Origin: Campylobacter sp. RM6914
GTDB taxonomy: Bacteria > Campylobacterota > Campylobacteria > Campylobacterales > Campylobacteraceae
Direction of reading: 5' to 3'
DNA: 64,000 nucleotides
NCBI RefSeq assembly: GCF_004803835.1
Contig: NZ_CP012545.1
Coordinates: forward strand, 1,240,001 to 1,304,000
The notes under the pieces are model-generated. The model had not been told where the DNA came from. It saw only the letters and a program-made list of their open reading frames with translations, and did no database searches. Below, in pieces: positions 17,181 through 36,124 of the stretch (position 1 is its first letter; each line of letters starts with the position of its first letter). The translations under genes were made by a program, and so were the position numbers.

Positions 17181-19259
17181 TTAGCCGTTTCTTTTCTTAA
17201 TAATCTCTTCACTAACATTCTTTGGAACTTCTTCATAGTGATCAAATTCCATAGAGTATGTAGCGCGACCTTGAGTTTGGCTTCTAAGGTCTGTTGAGTA
17301 GCCAAACATAGACGCAAGTGGGCAGAATGCTGTAACGATCTTGTTACCACTTCTTTCATCCATTGAGTTTACTTGACCACGGCGCTTGTTAAGGTCACCG
17401 ATAACATCACCCATATACTCTTCAGGTGTTTCAACTTCAACCTTCATCATAGGCTCAAGTATAACAGCGCCTGCTTTTTTAGCGCCCTCTTTAAAGCCCA
17501 TAGATGCAGCAAGTTTAAACGCCATCTCAGATGAGTCAACTTCATGGTAGCTACCGTCAAATAAAGTAACTTTAACGTCTTCAACAGGATAACCAGCAAG
17601 GATACCGTTTTGAAGTGCCTCTTTACAACCTTTTTCAACTGCAGGTATATACTCTTTTGGTACTACGCCGCCTTTGATATCGTTAACGAATTCAAATCCA
17701 CTAGCAGCTTCAAGCGGCTCGATACGCAAGAAAACGTGTCCGTATTGACCACGACCACCTGATTGTTTAGCGTATTTATACTCTTGCTCAACTGTCTTGC
17801 GGATAGTCTCACGGTAAGCAACTTGCGGTTGACCAACTTCTGCATCAACTTTAAATTCACGCAACATACGATCAACAATGATTTCTAGGTGAAGCTCGCC
17901 CATACCGCTAATGATAGTTTGACCACTCTCTTCATCGGTACTAACTCTAAAGCTTGGATCTTCTTGTGCTAGTTTCTGAAGAGCAATAGCCATTTTCTCT
18001 TGGTCAGCTTTAGTTTTTGGCTCAACCGCAACAGAGATAACCGGCTCTGGAAAGTCCATTCTCTCAAGGATCACAGGATCTTTTTCACTTGAAAGCGTAT
18101 CGCCTGTTAGTGTATCTTTTAGACCAACAACCGCCCCGATCTCACCAGCGTGTAGAACTGAAATTTCTTCACGTTTATTTGAGTGCATTTTTAAAAGACG
18201 GCCGATTCTCTCTTTTTTACCTTTTGTTGAGTTAAATGCATAACTGCCACTCTCAAGACTTCCGCGATAAACACGAACGAAAGTTAGCTGACCAACAAAA
18301 GGGTCTGTCATGATCTTAAATGCAAGACCTGCAAATTCGCCATCATCGGTTGATTCAACATTTACTTCTGCACCATCTTCATATTCGCCTCTAATCGCTG
18401 CAACTTCATCTGGAGCAGGAAGGTAAGACACGATAGCGTCAAGTAGCGGCTGAACGCCTTTATTTTTAAATGATGTTCCGCAAACCATAGGTATAATGTT
18501 CATAGATAAACAACCGGCCTTTATACCTCTTTTGATCTCTTCAGCGCTTAGTTCTTCGCCACCAAAGAATTTTTCCATTAAAGCATCATCTGTCTCGGCA
18601 ACTGCTTCGATCATTTTTGCTCTATACTCTTCTGCTTTCTCAACTAAATCAGCAGGAATTTCTCTCTCAACGAAAGTTGTAGGCTTGCTATCGTCTTCCC
18701 AAACTAGGGCTTTCATAGTAACTAAGTCTACTACGCCCTTAAACTCATCTTCTGCGCCGATAGGAATTTGGATAGGCACAGGATTAGCTTTTAGTCTAGT
18801 TTTGATTTGATTTTCAACATTGTAAAAGTTGGCACCTATACGGTCCATTTTATTTACGTAAACCATTCTTGGAACTTTATACTTGTTGGCTTGTCTCCAA
18901 ACTGTTTCAGACTGAGGTTGAACGCCACCAACTGAACAAAATACTGCAACAGCACCATCAAGAACACGCATAGAACGTTCAACTTCGATAGTAAAGTCAA
19001 CGTGTCCCGGAGTGTCGATTAGGTTAATTTGGTGATCTTTCCAAAAGCATGTAGTCGCAGCAGAAGTAATGGTAATACCACGCTCTTTTTCTTGCTCCAT
19101 CCAGTCCATAGTAGCAGCGCCGTCATGAACCTCACCAAGCTTGTGACTCATACCCGTAAAGAATAAAATTCTCTCACTCGTAGTAGTCTTACCAGCATCG
19201 ATGTGAGCTGCAATACCAATGTTTCTAACCATATGTAATGGGGTTTTTCTATCTGCCAT
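17181..19259 (-). CDS. fusA: Elongation factor G
   Basis: 692-aa translational GTPase that drives ribosome translocation and, with RRF, recycling. G-domain motifs are [15 protein letters not shown] (P-loop), DTPGHVDF and NKMD; domains II to V follow at normal length. It lies 12 nt downstream of rpsG in the conserved str-operon order rpsL-rpsG-fusA. tuf is not part of this operon here; it sits 13 kb away with the tRNA cluster. Confidence 0.98.
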   Translation of the reverse strand: MADRKTPLHMVRNIGIAAHIDAGKTTTSERILFFTGMSHKLGEVHDGAATMDWMEQEKERGITITSAATTCFWKDHQINLIDTPGHVDFTIEVERSMRVLDGAVAVFCSVGGVQPQSETVWRQANKYKVPRMVYVNKMDRIGANFYNVENQIKTRLKANPVPIQIPIGAEDEFKGVVDLVTMKALVWEDDSKPTTFVEREIPADLVEKAEEYRAKMIEAVAETDDALMEKFFGGEELSAEEIKRGIKAGCLSMNIIPMVCGTSFKNKGVQPLLDAIVSYLPAPDEVAAIRGEYEDGAEVNVESTDDGEFAGLAFKIMTDPFVGQLTFVRVYRGSLESGSYAFNSTKGKKERIGRLLKMHSNKREEISVLHAGEIGAVVGLKDTLTGDTLSSEKDPVILERMDFPEPVISVAVEPKTKADQEKMAIALQKLAQEDPSFRVSTDEESGQTIISGMGELHLEIIVDRMLREFKVDAEVGQPQVAYRETIRKTVEQEYKYAKQSGGRGQYGHVFLRIEPLEAASGFEFVNDIKGGVVPKEYIPAVEKGCKEALQNGILAGYPVEDVKVTLFDGSYHEVDSSEMAFKLAASMGFKEGAKKAGAVILEPMMKVEVETPEEYMGDVIGDLNKRRGQVNSMDERSGNKIVTAFCPLASMFGYSTDLRSQTQGRATYSMEFDHYEEVPKNVSEEIIKKRNG

Positions 19260-19271
19260 AGTTTCTCTTTC

Positions 19272-19775
<504 letters not shown>

Positions 19776-19818
19776 TCAAACGCAACCAAATCTAGGGCGC
19801 GTCTGCGAACCTATTTGC

Positions 19819-20202
19819 TTACTTTTTTGCGTCTTTAGGGCGTTTAGCACCGTATTTAGAACGTGAAACAGTTCTTTTTGCAACACCTGCGGTATCAAGT
19901 GCACCACGAACGATGTGATATTTAACACCCGGTAAGTCTTTAACCCTACCACCGCGTACTAGCACGATGCTGTGTTCTTGTAGGTTATGTCCTTCACCGC
20001 CGATATAGCTGATAACTTCAAAGCCGCTAGTTAGTCTAACTTTGGCAACTTTCCTCAAAGCTGAGTTTGGTTTTTTAGGAGTTGTTGTATAAACTCTCGT
20101 GCAAACTCCTCTTCTTTGAGGACACTCTTTTAGCGCAGGAGACTTTGATTTATAAGTAACCTTTTTGCGCTCATTTCTGACCAATTGATTTATGGTTGGC
20201 AC
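19819..20202 (-). CDS. rpsL: 30S ribosomal protein S12 (GTG start)
   Basis: 127-aa decoding-centre protein, target of streptomycin-resistance mutations. Family proteins start MPTINQLV; here that proline follows a GTG codon at 20202 with AAAGGA six bases upstream, so GTG is the likely start. An upstream in-frame ATG at 20217 overlaps that ribosome-binding site and would add five residues. The loop with [18 protein letters not shown] has the usual lysines (streptomycin-sensitive type, by sequence). First gene of the rpsL-rpsG-fusA operon. Confidence 0.96.
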   Translation of the reverse strand: MPTINQLVRNERKKVTYKSKSPALKECPQRRGVCTRVYTTTPKKPNSALRKVAKVRLTSGFEVISYIGGEGHNLQEHSIVLVRGGRVKDLPGVKYHIVRGALDTAGVAKRTVSRSKYGAKRPKDAKK

Positions 20203-20291
20203 AGTAATTCCTTTCATCTAAATTTATTAAAAAGATCTAATTTTATTTAAAAAAGGCTTAAATAATGGTTAAAATAATTTTAAATTATCAA

Positions 20292-20675
20292 CTAATCTTG
20301 TTTAACAGCGTATTTTCCACTGCCACAAAATACAATACAAAAAGCCATACAAATATAAAGATATAAAATTTCGGCCTTAAAACCACCATAGTTTGTGATC
20401 TCCAAAGGATTTGGATATGCTGCGTAAATTATAAAGAGCGATGTAGCTATGATAATGGAAGCAGAAATTCTTGAATAAAATCCAATAATTAGCATTAAAG
20501 GAGCTAAAACTTCACCAAAATAAACTCCGTAAGCCAAAATTTCAGAAAGTCCTGATTTGACAAGTATTGCCTTAACACCACCGATACCGTTTGTTATCTT
20601 ATGAAACCCATGCAAAAAAAGACAAATTCCAAGCCCAAGCCTAATAAACAATAATCCTAAATTAAAATTTTTCAT
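20292..20675 (-). CDS. DoxX family membrane protein
   Basis: 127 aa with four hydrophobic segments, the pattern of small DoxX/SURF4-like membrane proteins. GLGICLFLHGFHKITNGIGG near the N terminus and FGEVLAPLMLIIGF in the middle are typical. Biochemical role not established; relatives are linked to quinone or thiosulfate redox chemistry in some organisms. It sits between rpoC (which has a terminator) and rpsL, an unusual tenant of the rpo-str interval. Confidence 0.85.
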   Translation of the reverse strand: MKNFNLGLLFIRLGLGICLFLHGFHKITNGIGGVKAILVKSGLSEILAYGVYFGEVLAPLMLIIGFYSRISASIIIATSLFIIYAAYPNPLEITNYGGFKAEILYLYICMAFCIVFCGSGKYAVKQD

Positions 20676-20705
20676 TTTGCCTCGTAGTATAAAGTGTAGA
20701 GTTTA

Positions 20706-20735
20706 AATAAAAAGCCTCCTTTTTACGGGAGGCTT
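20706..20735 (-). terminator. Terminator of rpoC
   Basis: AAGCCTCC (20712-20719) / GGAGGCTT (20728-20735), 8-nt loop, then TTTTTATTT on the minus strand, 6 nt past the rpoC stop. Confidence 0.9.
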
Positions 20736-20741
20736 GAGATT

Positions 20742-29424
<8,683 letters not shown>

Positions 29425-29445
29425 TTATATAAGGCATCTAAATTT

Positions 29446-29472
29446 AAAAAAGAGAGGGTATTCTCCCTCTCT
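29446..29472 (-). terminator. Hairpin between rplL and rpoB (attenuator/terminator)
   Basis: AGAGAGGG (29451-29458) / CCCTCTCT (29465-29472), 6-nt loop, followed on the minus strand by TTTTAAATTT. It lies 31 nt past rplL. A partial terminator at this place is the classical way to lower rpoBC expression relative to L7/L12. Confidence 0.85.
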
Positions 29473-29502
29473 GAATTTTGAATAATCTCAAATAAAATGA
29501 AA

Positions 29503-29877
29503 TTATTTAAGCTCGACTTTAGCACCTGCTTCTTCAAGCTCTTTTTTAGCTGCTTCAGCTTCATCTTTACTAACGCCTTCTTTAAGAACTGAAGGAGTTT
29601 GCTCAACTGCGTCTTTAGCTTCTTTAAGACCAAGGCCTGTAAGAGCGCGAACAACTTTAATAACGTTGATTTTCTTATCACCGCCATCAAGTAGAACTAC
29701 GTTGAATTCTGTTTTTTCTTCAGCTGCCTCAGCTGCACCGCCAGCAGCAGCACCAGCTACCATAACAGGAGCAGCGCTAACGCCGAATTTCTCTTCGAAT
29801 TCTTTTACAAGCTCAGAAAGCTCAAGTACTGAAAGATTAGAGATAAACTCTAATACGTCTTCTTTAGTGATTGCCAT
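29503..29877 (-). CDS. rplL: 50S ribosomal protein L7/L12
   Basis: 124-aa stalk protein that recruits translational GTPases. N-terminal dimerisation helix, an Ala/Gly-rich hinge ([20 protein letters not shown], residues 35-54) and the C-terminal factor-binding domain with [20 protein letters not shown] are clear. It follows rplJ after 20 nt. Confidence 0.98.
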   Translation of the reverse strand: MAITKEDVLEFISNLSVLELSELVKEFEEKFGVSAAPVMVAGAAAGGAAEAAEEKTEFNVVLLDGGDKKINVIKVVRALTGLGLKEAKDAVEQTPSVLKEGVSKDEAEAAKKELEEAGAKVELK

Positions 29878-29897
29878 TTTATTATCCTTATATATTT

Positions 29898-30383
29898 TTA
29901 TGCTGATTGTTCTTTTTTCTCTTTAAGCGCATTTAATCCAATTGTGAAATTTTGAATTGGCGCATTCCAAACTTGTAGAAGCATTGCAATAAGCTCGTCG
30001 CGACTTGGCATCTTTGATAGAGCTTTAACTTTCTCAACGCTTGCAACTTCACCATCTATGTAAGCTGTTTTAATTTTGAAAAATTCAGAGTTGGTTTCTT
30101 CAAATTTAGCAACAACTTTTGTTACAGCTAATTGATCTTCGCTCCAAACATAGATATTTGTATCTTTAAGATCCATGCCGTCTTTTTCAACGTTTTTAAG
30201 AGCTATGTTAGCAAGAGTGTTTTTAACAACTTGAACTTTAACATTTTGCTCTTTTGCAGCTTGTCTTAAAACTTCAAGTTTTTTTACTGTAAGGCCACGA
30301 TAGTCACAAACTACGATCGCTTCAGCAGTCTTAAATTCAGTCTCAAGCTTAGCTATAACTTCAGATTTCTCGTTACGTGTCAC
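29898..30383 (-). CDS. rplJ: 50S ribosomal protein L10 (GTG start)
   Basis: 161-aa stalk base protein that anchors L7/L12 dimers on 23S rRNA. It contains [17 protein letters not shown] and [11 protein letters not shown] as in other L10 proteins. The start codon is GTG at 30383 with AAAGGAG upstream (reading MTRNEKSEV). The upstream 130 bp probably fold into the autoregulatory L10 leader. Confidence 0.97.
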   Translation of the reverse strand: MTRNEKSEVIAKLETEFKTAEAIVVCDYRGLTVKKLEVLRQAAKEQNVKVQVVKNTLANIALKNVEKDGMDLKDTNIYVWSEDQLAVTKVVAKFEETNSEFFKIKTAYIDGEVASVEKVKALSKMPSRDELIAMLLQVWNAPIQNFTIGLNALKEKKEQSA

Positions 30384-30512
30384 ATTTTCTCCTTTCCGAC
30401 CGGTAATTTCAGGCAGAGCGGGTCGAATCGATTAAGTCAGAAGACCTCGGCCATCTCCAATCTAAAATAAAAGTCTAAATTTGGATTTACAAATTCAGGC
30501 TTTTATTTTAGG
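30384..30512 (-). promoter_or_regulatory. Probable L10 leader (rplJL autoregulation)
   Basis: The 129-nt interval between the rplA terminator and rplJ has GC-richer, structured segments (minus strand GGAGATGGCCGAGGTCTTC, then CGATTCGACCCGCTCTGCC and ACCGGTCGG next to the ribosome-binding site). In many bacteria L10(L7/L12) binds such a leader to repress translation. I infer the role from position; I did not fold it. Confidence 0.5.
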
Positions 30513-30537
30513 AAAAAGAGTCATAAAGACTCTTTTT
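30513..30537 (-). terminator. Terminator between rplA and rplJ
   Basis: Perfect AAAAAGAGTC (30513-30522) / GACTCTTTTT (30528-30537), 5-nt loop. It lies 9 nt past the rplA stop and divides rplKA from rplJL. Confidence 0.85.
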
Positions 30538-30546
30538 AAATTTTTA

Positions 30547-31248
30547 TTATTTAAGATCCATCACTTCTTGAGTATCAAGTGAGATAGATGGACTCATTGT
30601 AAGCGATAGTGCAGCATTTTTAACATATCTGCCTTTTGCAGCGGCAGGTTTATGTTTATTAATTGCTCTAATAAAAGTTGAAATATTTTCTAAAAGTTGC
30701 TCTTTAGAAAAGCTTACTTTGCCAAGACCAGCATGAATATTTCCTTGTTTATCAACACGGAAATTTACTTGACCGCTTTTTGCATTATTAACAGCCTGAG
30801 CTACATCCATAGTAACTGTTCCTGTTTTTGGGTTTGGCATAAGACCTTTTGGTCCAAGTACACGAGCTACTTTACCTAAAACACCCATTAGGTTAGGTGT
30901 AGCAATAAGAACATCAAAATTTATAATTCCCTTTTGAACGTCCTCTATAATCTCTTCTGCTCCGACCAAGTCAGCACCAGCAGCTTTAGCCTCATCGGCT
31001 TTAGCGTCTTTTGCAATAACTGCAACACGAACTTTTTTACCGGTTCCTGCTGGTAATACAACTGAACCACGAACCATTTGATCAGCATGTCTTGGGTCAA
31101 CGTTAAGCTTAAGAGCTATTTCGACAGTCTCGTCAAATTTAGCAGAAGCTAGTGTTTTAACAGTATCAATAGCTTCAGAAATATTGTAGTTTTTTTTGTC
31201 TTCTACTTTTTTAAGTAGTTCTTGAAATCTTTTAGTATTTTTTGCCAT
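30547..31248 (-). CDS. rplA: 50S ribosomal protein L1
   Basis: 233 aa, starting [20 protein letters not shown] with CGGAGAA upstream; an in-frame ATG at 31293 would add 15 untypical residues. The [20 protein letters not shown] and [15 protein letters not shown] segments are L1 signatures. L1 forms the mobile stalk at the E site and often represses rplKA translation. It follows rplK. Confidence 0.97.
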   Translation of the reverse strand: MAKNTKRFQELLKKVEDKKNYNISEAIDTVKTLASAKFDETVEIALKLNVDPRHADQMVRGSVVLPAGTGKKVRVAVIAKDAKADEAKAAGADLVGAEEIIEDVQKGIINFDVLIATPNLMGVLGKVARVLGPKGLMPNPKTGTVTMDVAQAVNNAKSGQVNFRVDKQGNIHAGLGKVSFSKEQLLENISTFIRAINKHKPAAAKGRYVKNAALSLTMSPSISLDTQEVMDLK

Positions 31249-31310
31249 TAAATTTCTCCGCATTTTAAAGTGCTTCCGCCTTCTGATATACAACCCGGCG
31301 GTAAGGGCTA

Positions 31311-31736
31311 TTAGTCGATTACTTCAACACCCATAGAACGAGCTGAACCAGCGATGATCTTAGCGGCTTGTTCTTTGTCTTTTGTATTTAAATCGACAAG
31401 TTTTTTCTCAACTATCTCAAGCACTTGAGCTTTGGTGAGTTTGCCGACTTTATTTTTCAAAGGATTATCTGTTCCTTTTGTTATACCAGCAGCTTTTTTA
31501 ATAAGGTCAGTTGCAGGTGGTTGTTTTGTGATGAAAGTAAAGCTTTTATCTGCATAAACAGTGATAACAACAGGTATATTAAAACCTACCATATCTTTTG
31601 TTCTTTCGTTAAATGCCTTACAAAACTCCATAATATTTACACCTTTTTGACCAAGAGCTGGACCAACAGGTGGGCTTGGATTTGCTTTAGTTGCAGCAAT
31701 TTGCAATTTTATTTCGCCTATAACCTTTTTAGCCAT
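31311..31736 (-). CDS. rplK: 50S ribosomal protein L11
   Basis: 141 aa. The N terminus [27 protein letters not shown] (first 20 of these suffice) and the C-terminal [10 protein letters not shown] are family hallmarks. It forms the GTPase-associated centre with 23S rRNA. It lies 12 nt after nusG in the standard secE-nusG-rplKA order. Confidence 0.98.
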   Translation of the reverse strand: MAKKVIGEIKLQIAATKANPSPPVGPALGQKGVNIMEFCKAFNERTKDMVGFNIPVVITVYADKSFTFITKQPPATDLIKKAAGITKGTDNPLKNKVGKLTKAQVLEIVEKKLVDLNTKDKEQAAKIIAGSARSMGVEVID

Positions 31737-31748
31737 AAACTAATCTCC

Positions 31749-32279
31749 TTAAATTATCTTCTCAACTTGTGAATACAAAATATCAACCGGTGTACTTCTA
31801 CCAAATATCGAAACATTTAGTCTAAGTTTACCATGAACCATGTCGTACTCTTCTACAATACCTGTAAAATTCGCAAAAGGACCTTCCGTTATACGAACAC
31901 TCTCGCCATCTTCAAAATAAATTTTAGGTTTAGGTGCAGCACGTTTTTCAACTTTTTCTAAAATCGTATTAATATCTTTGTCACTTAAAGGTGTTGGCTT
32001 TTTTGCCTCACCGATAAATCTTCCAACTTTTGGCAATGATTGAATTTTATGCCAAAGAGCTGTATCTAAATCTAGGTTTGCAAAGGCATAACCAGGATAA
32101 ATAGTTCTTTCGTTTATTTTTTGTTTTCCGTTTTTTATCTCAATCACATCTTCTGTTGGAACGATTACTTCTTTTAATTGCTCCTCAATACCATGATCTT
32201 TTACTAAATTTTCTATAGCTCTTTTAACAGCCATCTCGCTACCGGCATATGTCTGAATAGCATACCATTTGTGCGCCAT
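31749..32279 (-). CDS. nusG: Transcription termination/antitermination factor NusG
   Basis: 176 aa. NGN domain at the N terminus (KWYAIQTYAGSEMAVKRAIE) and a C-terminal KOW domain around GESVRITEGPFANFTGIVEE. It binds RNA polymerase and couples transcription to translation or Rho. It starts 16 nt after secE. Confidence 0.98.
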   Translation of the reverse strand: MAHKWYAIQTYAGSEMAVKRAIENLVKDHGIEEQLKEVIVPTEDVIEIKNGKQKINERTIYPGYAFANLDLDTALWHKIQSLPKVGRFIGEAKKPTPLSDKDINTILEKVEKRAAPKPKIYFEDGESVRITEGPFANFTGIVEEYDMVHGKLRLNVSIFGRSTPVDILYSQVEKII

Positions 32280-32295
32280 TAATCTATCCTCTCTT

Positions 32296-32475
32296 TTAAA
32301 TTACATTAGAAAGAGTAAATGACATAATAGCGTCAACCAAAGCTAAAAAAAGAGACACCACAGTAACAACAATAAAAACGGTAATAAATGCATTCCTTAC
32401 TTGTTCTTTTGTAGGAAATATCACTTTCATAATTTCAAGCTTAGATAACTTTATGTAATTTATTATTTTTTCCAT
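32296..32475 (-). CDS. secE: Preprotein translocase subunit SecE
   Basis: 59 aa with a single C-terminal transmembrane helix (about residues 29-51), the minimal SecE form; it stabilises SecY. ATG 32475 with AAGG upstream gives MEKIINYIKLSKLEIMKVIF; the longer frame to 32520 would be translated from inside tRNA-Trp and is rejected. Only 15 nt separate it from the tRNA-Trp 3' end, so tRNA processing would leave a very short leader. Confidence 0.95.
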   Translation of the reverse strand: MEKIINYIKLSKLEIMKVIFPTKEQVRNAFITVFIVVTVVSLFLALVDAIMSFTLSNVI

Positions 32476-32490
32476 TTTTAACCTTAATGA

Positions 32491-32566
32491 TGGCAGGGCA
32501 AGAGGGATTCGAACCCCCAACCATTGGATTTGGAATCCAGCGCTCTACCGTTGGAGCTATTGCCCT
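32491..32566 (-). tRNA. tRNA-Trp (anticodon CCA)
   Basis: 76 nt with encoded CCA. Acceptor AGGGCAA/TTGCCCT, anticodon loop TTCCAAA, T arm GGGGG-TTCGAAT-CCCTC. The first pair of the anticodon stem is a C/A mismatch. It lies between rpmG and secE, a common bacterial arrangement. Confidence 0.95.
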
Positions 32567-32580
32567 AATGGTATTTTCCG

Positions 32581-32739
32581 TTAACTTTTTAGCTTAACTT
32601 CTTTATGAACAGTATGCTTTTTAAGTCTTGGACAATATTTTTTTAGCTCTAACTTCTCTGTTGTAGTTTTACTATTTTTTGTAGTAGTATAGTTTATATC
32701 ACCACTCTCAGAACATTTTAAACCAACTTTAATTCTCAT
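32581..32739 (-). CDS. rpmG: 50S ribosomal protein L33
   Basis: 52-aa protein too short for usual ORF cutoffs. It reads [20 protein letters not shown] and ends [12 protein letters not shown], typical L33, with only two of the four zinc-type cysteines (LKCSES and KKYCPR), so it is probably the zinc-free or partially degenerate form. It lies between tuf and tRNA-Trp, as in other campylobacters. An AAGGAATT site precedes ATG 32739. Confidence 0.95.
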   Translation of the reverse strand: MRIKVGLKCSESGDINYTTTKNSKTTTEKLELKKYCPRLKKHTVHKEVKLKS

Positions 32740-32752
32740 CAAAATTCCTTAA

Positions 32753-32780
32753 ATTTAAAAGAGCGAACAAGTCGCTCTTT
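32753..32780 (-). terminator. Terminator of tuf
   Basis: AAAGAGCGA (32758-32766) / TCGCTCTTT (32772-32780), 5-nt loop, followed on the minus strand by TAAATTT. It lies 16 nt past the tuf stop. Confidence 0.85.
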
Positions 32781-32796
32781 AATGTTATTAATTTAA

Positions 32797-33996
32797 TTAT
32801 GCAAGTATTTTAGAAACAACGCCTGAACCAACTGTTCTACCACCCTCACGGATCGCAAAACGTGTACCTTCTTCAAGAGCTACAGGAGCGATAAGTTCAA
32901 CAGAAATTCTTACATTATCACCAGGCATAACCATCTCAGTTCCCTCAGGAAGTGTGATAGAACCTGTAACGTCTGTTGTTCTTACATAAAATTGTGGTCT
33001 ATAGTTGTTAAAGAATGGAGTATGACGACCACCCTCTTCTTTAGTTAAGATATAAACCTCGCCCTCAAATTTTGTATGAGGAGTGATTGATTTTGGCTTA
33101 CAAAGAACCATACCGCGCTCAACGTCTTCTTTCTTAGTACCTCTAAGAAGAACGCCTACGTTATCGCCAGCTTCGCCTTGCTCCATCTCTTTTCTAAACA
33201 TCTCAACGCCTGTAACTGTAGTAGTTTGAGTGTCCCTGATACCAACGATCTCAATAGTGTCACCTACTTTAACAACACCTTTTTCGATTCTACCTGTAAC
33301 AACCGTACCACGACCTGAAATTGAGAAAACGTCCTCAATAGGCATAAGAAGGTCTTTGTCTGTAGCACGAACAGGAGTTGGAATATAGCTATCAACTGCT
33401 GCCATAAGCTCCATAACTTTTGCTGACCACTCGCCATCTTTACCTTCTTTAGCTTCGTTAAGAGCTTGAAGTGCTGAACCAGCAACGATTGGAGTGTCAT
33501 CGCCCGGGAAGTTGTATTCGTTTAGAAGTTCACGAATTTCCATCTCAACTAATTCAAGAAGTTCAGCATCGTCAACCATATCAGCTTTGTTCATGAAAAC
33601 AACGATGTATGGAACGCCAACTTGACGAGATAGTAGGATGTGTTCTCTTGTTTGTGGCATTGGGCCATCAGCAGCAGAAACAACTAGAATCGCACCGTCC
33701 ATTTGTGCAGCACCTGTAATCATGTTTTTAACATAGTCGGCGTGGCCTGGGCAGTCAACGTGTGCATAGTGGCGATTTTCAGTTTCATACTCAATGTGTG
33801 AAGTTGCGATAGTAATACCACGCTCTTTCTCTTCTGGAGCGTTATCGATATTATCATAATCTTTAAGCTCAGCAAGACCTTTTCTTGAAAGAACAGCAGA
33901 AATAGCAGCTGTTAAAGTTGTTTTACCATGGTCAACGTGACCGATAGTACCGATGTTTACGTGTGGCTTGTTGCGTGAAAATTTTTCTTTAGCCAT
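32797..33996 (-). CDS. tuf: Elongation factor Tu
   Basis: 399-aa GTPase that delivers aminoacyl-tRNA to the ribosome. G motifs [17 protein letters not shown] and NKADM are intact, and domains II and III are complete. It follows four tRNA genes on the same strand and is followed by rpmG. An AGGAGG-like site lies upstream (AACGGAGGAAAAG). This is the only tuf copy in the window. Confidence 0.98.
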   Translation of the reverse strand: MAKEKFSRNKPHVNIGTIGHVDHGKTTLTAAISAVLSRKGLAELKDYDNIDNAPEEKERGITIATSHIEYETENRHYAHVDCPGHADYVKNMITGAAQMDGAILVVSAADGPMPQTREHILLSRQVGVPYIVVFMNKADMVDDAELLELVEMEIRELLNEYNFPGDDTPIVAGSALQALNEAKEGKDGEWSAKVMELMAAVDSYIPTPVRATDKDLLMPIEDVFSISGRGTVVTGRIEKGVVKVGDTIEIVGIRDTQTTTVTGVEMFRKEMEQGEAGDNVGVLLRGTKKEDVERGMVLCKPKSITPHTKFEGEVYILTKEEGGRHTPFFNNYRPQFYVRTTDVTGSITLPEGTEMVMPGDNVRISVELIAPVALEEGTRFAIREGGRTVGSGVVSKILA

Positions 33997-34069
33997 CTTT
34001 TCCTCCGTTATGATATGTGTCTCATCTTTAAATTTGCATTATCTTGCAGCCAAATGTCGTATAAACCAG

Positions 34070-34144
<75 letters not shown>

Positions 34145-34270
34145 GTTTAACGCTTGGCTGAGACGACTTTTGCTTAACAATACAAACAACTAAACTTTTG
34201 GATACTATAAACTGAATACTGTGTTAGGTAATAAAAATAACTATACAGCTCCCAGTCTGATATCCAATCT

Positions 34271-34347
34271 TGGAGCGGGAAACGGGACTCGAACCCGCGA
34301 CCCTCAGCTTGGAAGGCTGATGCTCTAGCCAACTGAGCTACTCCCGC
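34271..34347 (-). tRNA. tRNA-Gly (anticodon UCC)
   Basis: 77 nt with encoded CCA. Acceptor GCGGGAG with a 3' strand TTCCCGC (one G-U pair), anticodon stem TCAGC/GCTGA around TCC, T arm GCGGG-TTCGAGT-CCCGT. It decodes GGA/GGG. Confidence 0.95.
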
Positions 34348-34354
34348 AATAGCA

Positions 34355-34439
<85 letters not shown>

Positions 34440-34493
34440 CTTTAATTAAAAAAGTATTGCTTGGTTTTTCTGGTCAAACACTGTTACAAAAAA

Positions 34494-34569
34494 TGGAGCT
34501 GGTGAACGGACTTGAACCGCCGACCCACTGCTTACAAGGCAGTAGCTCTACCAACTGAGCTACACCAGC
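34494..34569 (-). tRNA. tRNA-Thr (anticodon UGU)
   Basis: 76 nt with encoded CCA. Acceptor GCTGGTG paired with TCACCAGC region, anticodon stem ACTGC/GCAGT around TGT, T loop TTCAAGT. First gene of the Thr-Tyr-Gly-Thr-tuf cluster, the same gene content as the E. coli thrU-tyrU-glyT-thrT-tufB cluster. Confidence 0.94.
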
Positions 34570-34729
34570 ACCCCACTGTTTGTGAAGTGGGAATTATACA
34601 TGAAATAAAATTAAAAGTCAAGGCTATTTTTGCATTTTTTATATTTTTTTGCGAAAAAATAAAAATTTAATTTTTTTTAAAAAGTAAAGCCATATAATAA
34701 CATTTAAATTTTTAAAAAAGGACGACATA

Positions 34730-34978
34730 ATGCAATTTTTACCATGGATTATTATATTAATGTTAATTTACGCGATATACTTTTTGATGATAAGATATGA
34801 AAAAAGAATAACCATACTGAGTAAATTAATAGAACAAAATAGCGAAGGCATAAAACAAAATCGCAATCTCATAGAAAAAAACAGAGCCCTCATAGAAGAA
34901 AATAAACACGACATACGCGAAAACACAAAAAGCATAAATACAAATTTAGAAAAAATAGATATTGATTTGGAAGACTAG
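34730..34978 (+). CDS. Small membrane-anchored coiled-coil protein
   Basis: 82 aa: an N-terminal transmembrane helix (about residues 4-20) followed by a heptad-like, Asn/Glu/Lys-rich coiled coil with repeated IEQNSEG, IEKNRAL, IEENKHD units spaced 7 residues. It has its own promoter (TATAAT at 34693-34698) and ribosome-binding site AAGGACGAC. Function unknown. It diverges from the tRNA-tuf operon. Confidence 0.75.
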   Translation: MQFLPWIIILMLIYAIYFLMIRYEKRITILSKLIEQNSEGIKQNRNLIEKNRALIEENKHDIRENTKSINTNLEKIDIDLED

Positions 34979-35001
34979 TCTTTCAAATTTATTATATAAA
35001 T

Positions 35002-35628
35002 TTAGCTGTTCTTTTGCATTAAAAGAACAAGCCCTATCCTATCTTTCACGCCTAATTTATTATATATAGAAGCAGTGTGGGCTTTTACCGTGCGTAAGGT
35101 TATACCTGTTTGCTCTGATATTTTTTGATTACTCAAGCCTTCATATATGAGTTGCGCCATCTCTTTTTCGCGTTCACTTAAATTTGCAAGACTGGATTCA
35201 TTTACTTCTAAATCATTTTTTTGACCGCTAGTCATTTCTGTTATCATCTCCTGGATAAACTCAGGATAAAGCCACGCTTTGTCTTCTTGTATAGTTTTTA
35301 TAGCATCATTTACGTGAATTTCTTGCATGTGAGAGTTTGCGTATCCTTTTGCTCCAAGTGTTAAAAGTGCTTTACCTTGAGCAAATTTTGGCTCATTTGC
35401 AATAAATAAAATTCTTAATTTGGCACAAAAATCAAAAATTTCAAGCATAAATTCACTAGCACTTCCCTTGATAGTTGCCACATCAACTATGGCGATATCC
35501 GGATCTTCTTGGTTTAACGCACTTAAAAAATCTCTTTTGCTACTTACAAATTTTATATCTTTGGCTAATGCATATCCCTGCCATAAATTTTGCAACGATC
35601 TATTTTGCGTGAGTAAAACTATCTTCAT
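35002..35628 (-). CDS. LuxR/NarL-type response regulator of the Lap module
   Basis: 208 aa. N-terminal receiver-like domain in which IVDVATIKG holds the likely phospho-acceptor Asp region, and a C-terminal LuxR-type helix-turn-helix with LSEREKEMAQLIYEGLSNQK and TVKAHTASIYNKLGV. I chose ATG 35628 (MKIVLLTQNRS), preceded by AAAGG; a longer frame from 35676 is inside the upstream gene. It overlaps the 174-aa gene by 29 nt and ends the lap operon, so it likely controls adhesin or secretion genes. No cognate kinase is nearby. Confidence 0.85.
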   Translation of the reverse strand: MKIVLLTQNRSLQNLWQGYALAKDIKFVSSKRDFLSALNQEDPDIAIVDVATIKGSASEFMLEIFDFCAKLRILFIANEPKFAQGKALLTLGAKGYANSHMQEIHVNDAIKTIQEDKAWLYPEFIQEMITEMTSGQKNDLEVNESSLANLSEREKEMAQLIYEGLSNQKISEQTGITLRTVKAHTASIYNKLGVKDRIGLVLLMQKNS

Positions 35629-36124
35629 CTTGCACCTTTTTATCGCAGTTTGCATTACTGCATAAAATTTCATCATTTATATATATCAAAACATCATGCT
35701 TACAGCCATCGTCAAAACTACACTCTATGCTACGTAAAAAATCAATCACTCGATCAGCTTTTTCATTTAAGGTCATACTCATCTCAAAGCCATTGCTCGT
35801 TATCGCGTATCTATACGGAGCGTTTAAATTTATTTTATCAAGGTCAAAATTTATACTATCGGTGCTTTCATTATAGCCTTTTATAATTATTTTTAGGCTT
35901 TTTATGATCTCATCTTTTATGTTTAAACCATCAAATAAGTTGTTACTTTCACTAACGGTAAGCTCGCTAAAATTTTTTACGCAATCCGCAAATACAAACT
36001 CTTCTATGCTTTCATCCACAAGATCGCAACCACTTTCATGTTTAATAATAACAAATTCTCTCAAATTTAAAGGTTTTAAAATTTCACACTCGTTAAAATT
36101 AAAATCATAAAAAGCACTTCTCAT
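35600..36124 (-). CDS. Unknown 174-aa protein in the lap operon
   Basis: Acidic soluble protein without signal peptide, beginning MRSAFYDFNFNECEILKPL and containing several cysteines near the end (CSFDDGCKHD, CSNANCDKK). Its ATG overlaps the lapC stop (TAATG), and its end overlaps the LuxR-type regulator, so it is cotranscribed with the Lap exporter. The region GFEMSMTLNEKADRVIDFLR could be a small binding domain, but I recognise no family. A regulatory or accessory role in adhesin display is inference from position only. Confidence 0.7.
   Translation of the reverse strand: MRSAFYDFNFNECEILKPLNLREFVIIKHESGCDLVDESIEEFVFADCVKNFSELTVSESNNLFDGLNIKDEIIKSLKIIIKGYNESTDSINFDLDKINLNAPYRYAITSNGFEMSMTLNEKADRVIDFLRSIECSFDDGCKHDVLIYINDEILCSNANCDKKVQDEDSFTHAK

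Noticed and set aside
32476-32520. Longer secE frame starting in tRNA-Trp
   Set aside because: Translation would start inside a tRNA gene; ATG 32475 has its own ribosome-binding site.
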